Positions 6,101-7,166 of a stretch of DNA of 7,166 bases are shown here, one piece after another. Source of the stretch: Planctomycetota bacterium (GTDB lineage Bacteria; Planctomycetota; Phycisphaerae; Sedimentisphaerales; SM23-30); contig JAKQBU010000377.1 in the NCBI GenBank assembly GCA_029573975.1, forward strand, positions 1-7,166, read 5' to 3'. Both the position numbers and the translations under genes were made by a program. The first letter of the stretch is position 1, and each line of letters begins with the position of its first letter. The notes beneath the pieces were generated by a model. The model searched no databases, was not told the DNA's origin, and worked only from the letters and a program-made list of their open reading frames with translations.

Positions 6101-6812
6101 CCAGTCCGAACAGCCCCTGGCCCTGGAACCAGGTGGTACCGTTGGCCGGGTGGGTGGTTTGATACCAGTTTGTCCCCAGATTGCTGCCGGTCTGGTTATA
6201 GCGCCAGGCGGCATCAATGGGCAAAAGCGTAACCGGATCCCCCAGCAGTGCTTCGGCCGGAAAGTTTTCCTCCCCCGGCGTACCGCCGACCTGGGCGCTA
6301 TAAGTCCAGTTTTCAGCCGGTTCGCCGGCTGAGTCGGGGTTTATTTTGGCCAGCGATACCCCTGAACCATCGGGAGCGACGGGCCATCTGCCGCTGTCCC
6401 CGTAGGTGATCTGATCCATAATCCGCCCGGCGTTATTGCGTAAAATCAGCTCTTCCCCGGAATTGGAAAGGCGATCGCCGCTCTGCCAGGGGCCGCAGGC
6501 GCCGGCGTAACCGCTCTGCGCCTGGAGGTCCGCCGGGGAAACGGCCAAAACGAGATAGCCGCCGGCTGGGATGATAGTTCCTTCGGGGAAATCGTAATTT
6601 ACGCCGCCGCGGACCGACCAGCGGGACATATCCACATCAAGGGCCATCTGATTGTGAAATTCAATCCATTCCAGCAAAGGTTCATTGGCGGCTGGGTGGT
6701 ACATAATCTCGTTGAAGACCACCACGCTGTCAGCCAGGGCGGAAGGGACAAGGGCTGGCAGAAAGCTGAAAAAACATAGAAATAGCAATAATTTTCGATT
6801 TTCTTGATACAT
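1..6812 (-). CDS. Giant secreted lamin-tail / CotH kinase-like / dockerin protein, 3' end beyond window
   Basis: One frame stays open for 2270 codons (about 240 kDa) and runs off the left edge. The ATG at 6812 is chosen because an in-frame TAA lies at 6837-6839 and because it begins a clean signal peptide: basic R6-K7, a hydrophobic core at 8-22, and an A25-L26-A27 cleavage motif. Approximate domains are: lamin tail 28-184; module R1 193-344 plus 521-530; discoidin-like 345-520; lamin tail 535-655; split lamin tail 663-672 and 850-987 around module R2 (688-848); carbohydrate-binding-like 988-1148; Fn3/Ig-like 1160-1270; CotH-like 1281-1640; Ig-like 1640-1735; lamin tails 1742-1870, 1909-2053 and 2056-2226; dockerin from 2235. 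It is probably exported and surface-attached or extracellular. The substrate and biological role are unknown. Domain identities are by eye; the general class is secure, the exact borders are not. Confidence 0.95.
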   Translation of the reverse strand, partial: MYQENRKLLLFLCFFSFLPALVPSALADSVVVFNEIMYHPAANEPLLEWIEFHNQMALDVDMSRWSVRGGVNYDFPEGTIIPAGGYLVLAVSPADLQAQSGYAGACGPWQSGDRLSNSGEELILRNNAGRIMDQITYGDSGRWPVAPDGSGVSLAKINPDSAGEPAENWTYSAQVGGTPGEENFPAEALLGDPVTLLPIDAAWRYNQTGSNLGTNWYQTTHPANGTTWFQGQGLFGLAASALPEPIRTPLTVSSAKITYYFETEFDFTGDPGAVQLYLNHIIDDGAVVYLNGTEVYRRYLPGGTIAYNTYASQAVPDANSSGDILISPAALIQGTNVLSVEVHQVERYTVTVPTLIEIGGGDGFGGVPENLSLQNGAVAFAKDCLPGYSIHQIPHLNDGSYGNSNSWIANSAYSFAGIDLNGSFSIDRIAWGRANDSSLTDRCLGTYILQYTTVAHPDETTPSGSWTTFHTVTYDYSTSFPYLRHLYQFPPITNVTGVRILVSDSSTCIDEIEIYQADAADIVFGAELNCRETIAPDRPVRINEVAPANAASFWVELINDRQASIDLEGYVLRCAGETDASYIFPSQPLAAGQRLAVNETTLGFHPADEDRLFLYLPGQTSVADAAAVKNSLRARFPEATGNWQYPDSATPGSANSFTFHEEIVINEIMYHPRPLPLEPAVPGTYDTTTLLAIDNGTAWRYNQSGIDLGSGWSAVAHPSWLEGKALLARETAALPEPIRTTLTTSSSRIVYYFETEFEFTGDPATTELQLRHIIDDGAVFYLNGVEVLRYNLSEGATFASPAVDNAVYSEYETIAADSLVVGTNRLSVEVRQQSTTSSDVVFGVELLAAIQITPPIPALPYRESDEEWIELYNRSDHAVDLTGWKIRDAIDFDFPSSTTIASNGYLVIARNATDLQAKYPTIEIMGDYDGQLANSGETIQLIDENGNTADEVRYYDGIPWPDYADGYSASLELRNPWADNTKPQAWAASNEGSWNPWKTYSYSGTASQGFGPTQWNEYILGLLNSGEVLLDDISVIEDPQGTAIEVIQNGSFETDTIGGSPNKWRIIGNHHGQVVADPDNPSNKVLLLTATGDTDFRHNHAETTFAGNRAIVDGGEYQISFKAKWLGGINLLNSRIYFIRLANTIELDVPAYNGTPGQQNSCWQANLGPTFSQLNHSPVVPEIYEPVTISVIADDPDGINYCQLWWRLDGGGWASQNMNHQGDGLYSALIPAQTAGAVVQFYVEAQDSLGTVSYYPAEGPDSRALYQIQDGQAYEGGLQNFRVILLSEDNNTLFTETNLMSNQHLGCTVIYNENEVYYHTGVRLKGSPAGRARDGDAYQSYNIHFPADHLFRGVHASVGIDRSGRAPVVRGQDEIYIKHMFNHAGIPSMYDDLVYLIVPKTSHIGSALLMMARYEDVFLDSWWENGSEGTVFNLDYTYHPVTTVDGNPESLKPPMPDGEIATDFVYFGQDKETYRWPMQIKSNYRKDDFSGLINFCKTLSLPSAQLQQQIENVMDVDEVARCMALGSLCGIADSYFTGAVHNLRVFVRPDQKVVALPWDMDFVFCAGTASPVLSAAGKIQQIFQLPGYRRLYYGHLQDLVNTTFNTTYMTYWMQHYSSLLPGQNFTTQLPYIQARSDYALTQLPAQVPFAITTSSGSNFSVDTTGVTLEGSGWINVRSLRWAEQNQPLTVTWTSDSTWEVNIPLEPGANLITLQAFDFQGNPLTSDSITVTSTVAQRPLRQYLRVTELMYAPLGESNYEFIEFCNTGPETLDLTSLYFSSGITFAFAGSGITTLPPGQYLVLAKNPAAFAARYNTGGLNLVGPYDGKFANEGETVRLQGQYDALVLDFEYQDSRGWPPAADGPGHSLVPLASAIPQQDLGSLCYGGNWRASTYRNGSPGQADPSAPASVLLNEIMAHTDYTNPAYPDYDSNDWIELYNPTDSAITLAAGQWYLSDSDTNLTKWPIPTAVIPARGRLSFDEITGFHHPLTSGFGLDQAGEAVYLCHLPGTAADRVADCVKFKGQSELASWGRFPDGDSYWQALPPSRDLANQPPAGHTSISEVMYYPLQFSANEEYIELYNPTPQPLSLWDFDLSAGWRLDGGIAYTFGMDTVIPAYGYLLVVGFAPTPENLAAFQSHYGTTAAPIVGPYTGSLSNTTARIALEQPQPSDDPANPTELSWIIVDEMIYSNLSPWPPAASGTGQSLQRIWLARPGNDPAAWLAAAPTPGAFTSAPADFDHNGTVDLADFAILAAAWQTSSGDPFWNAACDLA
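135..641 (-). other. Lamin-tail domain 6 (residues about 2056-2226)
   Basis: The last lamin tail begins S-I-S-E-V-M-Y-Y-P near S2058, followed by E-E-Y-I-E-L-Y-N-P-T, P-A-Y-G-Y-L-L-V-V, then a D-E-M-I-Y strand, W-P-P-A-A-S-G-T-G-Q-S-L and a closing A-P-T-P-G. A short linker joins it to the dockerin. Confidence 0.85.
655..1088 (-). other. Lamin-tail domain 5 (residues 1909-2053)
   Basis: The domain opens V-L-L-N-E-I-M-A-H-T at V1909 and continues with N-D-W-I-E-L-Y-N-P-T and W-Y-L-S-D-S-D. It then reads I-P-A-R-G-R-L-S-F, the E-A-V-Y-L-C-H-L-P strand, and S-W-G-R-F-P-D-G. The W-Y-L-S-D version is common in bacterial secreted lamin tails. Confidence 0.85.
1205..1589 (-). other. Lamin-tail domain 4 (residues about 1742-1870)
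   Basis: The domain begins L-R-V-T-E-L-M-Y-A-P (V1745), continues Y-E-F-I-E-F-C-N and L-D-L-T-S-L-Y-F, then P-P-G-Q-Y-L-V-L-A-K, and F-A-N-E-G-E-T-V-R-L, and ends W-P-P-A-A-D-G-P-G-H-S-L. It is a well-formed domain that starts the three-copy C-terminal tandem. Confidence 0.85.
1607..1895 (-). other. Ig-like domain after CotH (residues about 1640-1735)
   Basis: Features are L-E-G-S-G-W-I-N-V, then L-T-V-T-W-T-S-D-S-T-W-E-V-N-I-P-L, then P-G-A-N-L-I-T-L-Q-A-F-D and a closing S-I-T-V-T-S-T. This beta-rich spacer commonly follows CotH in lamin-tail proteins and leads here into the C-terminal lamin-tail tandem. Confidence 0.6.
1893..2972 (-). other. CotH-type kinase domain (residues 1281-1640)
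   Basis: CotH proteins (Pfam PF08757) are secreted, Fam20-like atypical kinases; Bacillus CotH phosphorylates spore-coat proteins. Family landmarks here are G-V-R-L-K-G-S around K1325, I-D-R-S-G-R, G-Q-D-E-I-Y-I-K-H-M followed by M-Y-D-D, an acidic D1533 nine residues before the H1541-N1542 pair, and W1558-D-M-D1561. The D...HN and WDxD blocks are intact and are where metal and catalytic aspartates are expected. The strand that in many CotH proteins carries lysines (K-x-Y-K-I-x-F) reads Q-S-Y-N-I-H-F. The domain could be an active kinase or a CotH-fold binding protein; activity is not shown by the sequence. Confidence 0.8.
3003..3335 (-). other. Fn3/Ig-like domain (residues about 1160-1270)
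   Basis: The region shows P-V-T-I-S-V-I-A-D-D-P-D-G, then L-W-W-R-L-D-G-G, G-D-G-L-Y-S-A-L-I-P-A-Q, then V-V-Q-F-Y-V-E-A-Q-D. This is the usual pattern of an immunoglobulin-like spacer that precedes CotH domains in lamin-tail proteins. It is a structural spacer; no catalytic role is expected. Confidence 0.65.
3369..3853 (-). other. Carbohydrate-binding-like region (residues about 988-1148)
   Basis: The segment contains L-L-D-D-I-S-V-I followed by V-I-Q-N-G-S-F-E-T, W-R-I-I-G-N-H, and Y-Q-I-S-F-K-A-K-W-L-G-G. The N-G-S-F-E start and the aromatic/beta pattern recall CBM4/9-type sugar-binding domains in large secreted bacterial proteins. The assignment is by pattern only; it could equally be an uncharacterised jelly-roll domain. 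It lies between lamin-tail 3 and the Fn3/Ig-like domain before the kinase-like region. Confidence 0.5.
3854..4265 (-). other. Lamin-tail domain 3, main part (residues about 850-987)
   Basis: From D865 the sequence reads D-E-E-W-I-E-L-Y-N, then V-D-L-T-G-W-K-I, then N-G-Y-L-V-I-A, then L-A-N-S-G-E-T-I-Q-L-I-D, then W-P-D-Y-A-D-G and S-L-E-L. This is a full lamin tail apart from its opening strand, which is found before module R2. Confidence 0.8.
4269..4751 (-). repeat. Module R2 (residues 688-848)
   Basis: This is the second, continuous copy of the galactose-binding-like module. Its landmarks are W699 in W-R-Y-N-Q, A-L-P-E-P-I-R-T, Y-Y-F-E-T-E-F-E-F-T-G-D-P, H-I-I-D-D-G-A-V (D775, D776), F-Y-L-N-G-V-E-V, L-S-V-E-V-R-Q and D-V-V-F-G-V-E-L. 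By eye about half the residues match R1. Modules with the D-D-G-A-x-x-Y-L-N-G motif recur in planctomycete lamin-tail proteins and resemble carbohydrate-binding beta-sandwiches; no ligand can be named. The copy lies inside lamin-tail domain 3. Confidence 0.85.
4797..4826 (-). other. Lamin-tail domain 3, first strand (residues 663-672)
   Basis: I-V-I-N-E-I-M-Y-H-P is the standard opening strand of a lamin-tail domain and closely matches the start of domain 1. The expected next segment, D-E-E-W-I-E-L-Y-N, does not appear until residue 865. The R2 module and linkers lie between. Confidence 0.75.
4848..5210 (-). other. Lamin-tail domain 2 (residues about 535-655)
   Basis: The domain starts V-R-I-N-E-V-A-P, then F-W-V-E-L-I-N-D and I-D-L-E-G-Y-V-L, with later L-A-A-G-Q-R-L-A-V and a D-R-L-F-L-Y-L-P strand, and ends in P-D-S-A-T-P-G-S-A-N. 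It is more divergent than the others (E-V-A-P replaces E-I-M-Y-H-P) but keeps the order of strands. It directly follows the end of module R1. Confidence 0.7.
5223..5252 (-). repeat. Module R1, final strand (residues 521-530)
   Basis: D-I-V-F-G-A-E-L-N-C here corresponds to D-V-V-F-G-V-E-L-L-A at the end of R2 (D839 onward). It is the closing strand of the R1 module, displaced about 176 residues from the rest by the discoidin-like insertion. Confidence 0.75.
5253..5780 (-). other. Discoidin-like domain inserted in R1 (residues 345-520)
   Basis: The segment resembles F5/8 type C (discoidin) galactose-binding domains. It has an N-L-N/S-type opening, then H-L-N-D-G around D398-G399, then Y-G-N-S-N-S-W-I, a central S-I-D-R-I-A-W-G-R strand, and a closing V-R-I-L-V-S-D segment ending I-D-E-I-E-I-Y (Y515). 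Such domains usually bind sugars or surfaces. It separates S-V-E-V-H-Q from D-I-V-F-G-A-E-L, which are nearly adjacent in R2. The fold call rests on pattern only and is moderately sure. Confidence 0.65.
5781..6236 (-). repeat. Module R1, first part (residues 193-344)
   Basis: This is the first copy of a duplicated galactose-binding-like module. It shares with R2 the landmarks W-R-Y-N-Q (W203), A-L-P-E-P-I-R-T, Y-Y-F-E-T-E-F and F-T-G-D-P, H-I-I-D-D-G-A-V (D283, D284), Y-L-N-G-x-E-V and L-S-V-E-V. The similarity reaches the DNA: 6001-6039 matches 4525-4563 with four differences, and 6073-6088 is identical to 4597-4612, both at the same offset of 1476 bases. R1 stops after S-V-E-V-H-Q and resumes only at 5252, after a discoidin-like insertion. 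Confidence 0.85.
6261..6731 (-). other. Lamin-tail domain 1 (residues 28-184)
   Basis: This is a complete lamin-tail fold signature. It opens with a V-F-N-E-I-M-Y-H-P strand, followed by E-W-I-E-F, then P-A-G-G-Y-L-V-L, then L-S-N-S-G-E-E-L-I-L, and finally a D-G-S-G-V-S-L segment. In bacteria such domains (Pfam LTD, PF00932) occur in secreted proteins and nucleases and are presumed binding or adhesion modules. Unlike the third lamin tail of this protein, it is uninterrupted. Confidence 0.85.
6732..6812 (-). other. Sec signal peptide (residues 1-27)
   Basis: The first residues read M-Y-Q-E-N-R-K, followed by a leucine/phenylalanine-rich core and P-S-A-L-A before D28. The small residues at -3 and -1 (A25, A27) fit signal peptidase I cleavage after residue 27. 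C13 lies inside the hydrophobic core and is not in a lipobox context, so a lipoprotein is unlikely. Confidence 0.9.
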
Positions 6813-6895
6813 GTAAAATATTTCGTAAGTATTTATTTAATAGATAATTATAGAAAATTATATCAGAATGTCGCTCCTTTATACATGTCGACAAT
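6813..6895 (-). other. AT-rich 5' leader without a usable Shine-Dalgarno
   Basis: The predicted untranslated leader is about 80 bases and very AT-rich, in contrast to the GC-rich coding region. The bases just before the ATG (AAATATTTTAC) show no purine-rich ribosome binding site. The only good one, AAAGGAG at 6880-6874, lies over 60 bases upstream and has no ATG, GTG or TTG at a suitable distance. Two more TATAAT strings occur at 6862-6857 (within TGATATAAT) and 6852-6847 but without a matching -35. Confidence 0.55.
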
Positions 6896-6900
6896 CGTCA

Positions 6901-6929
6901 ATTATAGCATATGCCGGCGGCCAAGGCAA
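6901..6929 (-). promoter_or_regulatory. Sigma-70-like promoter with extended -10
   Basis: Reading leftward, TTGCCT (6929-6924) and a perfect TATAAT (6906-6901) are separated by exactly 17 bases. The -10 is preceded by TGC, giving an extended -10. Transcription would start near 6895, about 82 bases before the ATG. The spacer contains the palindrome GCATATGC (6907-6914), and TGTCGACA (6886-6893) lies just after the start point; either could be an operator, but this is unproven. Confidence 0.65.
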
Positions 6930-6967
6930 GCTATTTTTGCACAGCAATGTTATAGAATTATATATGT

Positions 6968-7011
6968 AAAAATCCTGTGAGATATGTGGCCAAGCCCGCA
7001 TTTCTCACGGA
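6968..7011 (-). terminator. Rho-independent terminator, leftward
   Basis: An inverted repeat pairs 6973-6982 with 7003-7011 (one bulged base at 6976) and continues inward at 6984-6989 with 6996-7001, leaving a six-base loop. On the minus strand it is followed at once by five T residues (6972-6968). One inner pair is G-U on the plus strand but A-C on the minus strand, so the inner stem is slightly weaker. It would end a transcript arriving from the right, upstream of the promoter of the large gene. Confidence 0.6.
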
Positions 7012-7018
7012 CTTTCGA

Positions 7019-7143
7019 TTTTCAGCGGTCTTTTTGCCCGCCTTCTTCGTTCTCGTCGCTATCTGTCCTCAACATATATACTTATATGCCTGCGGAAGAT
7101 AGCTCCTGCGGCCTCGAAGGCGGACAAAAATTCACGCTGAAAA
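7019..7143. repeat. Long near-symmetrical imperfect hairpin (about 125 bases)
   Basis: Nested complementary segments share one centre near 7081: 7019-7027 with 7135-7143 (9 of 9), 7031-7036 with 7125-7130 (6 of 6), 7038-7045 with 7116-7123 (8 of 8), 7058-7064 with 7097-7103 (7 of 7), and 7073-7078 with 7083-7088 (6 of 6, loop of four). About 40 Watson-Crick pairs form in all. There is no clear target-site duplication at the ends. It may be a structured RNA ending at the adjacent leftward terminator, a MITE-like or extragenic palindromic element, or the 3' structure of an upstream transcript. Confidence 0.6.
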
Positions 7144-7166
7144 CAGACAGTTGATGTTGGCGAACG

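Larger units (their letters stand above)
6813..7166. other. Intergenic region upstream of the large gene
   Basis: No protein gene is supported in these 354 bases. From right to left they hold the long hairpin, a leftward terminator, an AT-rich stretch, the promoter and the leader. Minus-strand frames entering from the right edge close within about 35 codons and show no recognisable protein end, so an upstream gene lies beyond the window if present. Confidence 0.6.

Noticed and set aside
6878..6901. TTGACG (6901-6896) with TATAAA (6883-6878) as a second promoter
   Set aside because: The spacer is only 12 bases, too short for a sigma-70 promoter.
7026..7079. Minus-strand 17-codon ORF in the other hairpin arm
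   Set aside because: It is very short, has no ribosome binding site and resembles no known protein.
7019..7143. Insertion sequence ends or CRISPR-like repeats
   Set aside because: There is no transposase, no target-site duplication and no regularly spaced direct repeats; only one hairpin is present.
7086..7154. Plus-strand mini-ORF of 22 codons starting ATG at 7086
   Set aside because: It is too short, has no Shine-Dalgarno, and lies within one arm of the hairpin, so it is most likely chance.
7059..7166. Minus-strand frame open from the right edge for 35 codons, ending in TAG at 7059-7061
   Set aside because: It overlaps the long hairpin, has no recognisable protein end, and all three minus frames close early here. 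It cannot be supported as the tail of an upstream gene.

Overview
The window is dominated by one very long minus-strand gene. Its reading frame is open without interruption from an ATG at 6812 down to the left edge (2270 codons), and it still lacks its stop codon. The rest, 6813-7166, is intergenic DNA holding its promoter, an AT-rich leader, a leftward terminator and a long imperfect hairpin. No RNA gene of a known family, CRISPR array, insertion sequence or second protein gene is supported.

The protein starts with a classical signal peptide. It then strings together lamin-tail domains (six by eye, one of them split), two copies of a galactose-binding-like module, a discoidin-like domain, a carbohydrate-binding-like region, an Fn3/Ig-like domain, a CotH-type kinase domain and a second Ig-like domain. 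It ends in a type I dockerin calcium loop cut by the window edge. This combination of lamin tail, CotH and a C-terminal dockerin in a giant secreted protein is typical of Planctomycetota, and the dockerin wording resembles that of Phycisphaerae-like lineages. This taxonomic suggestion is inference from protein style, not from a marker gene.

Two architectural points stand out. The first galactose-binding-like copy (R1) is interrupted by the discoidin-like domain just before its last strand. The second copy (R2) sits inside a lamin-tail domain, separating its first strand from the rest. The protein thus shows two separate domain-in-domain insertions.

Upstream, reading leftward in the direction of the gene, come a roughly 125-base near-symmetrical hairpin (7143 to 7019), a stem-loop with a T tract (7011 to 6968), a well-formed sigma-70-like promoter (6929 to 6901) and an approximately 80-base AT-rich leader with no Shine-Dalgarno sequence next to the ATG. 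The hairpin plus terminator could be a small structured RNA or the tail of an upstream transcript. Long open frames on the plus strand are antisense shadows in codon register with the real gene.
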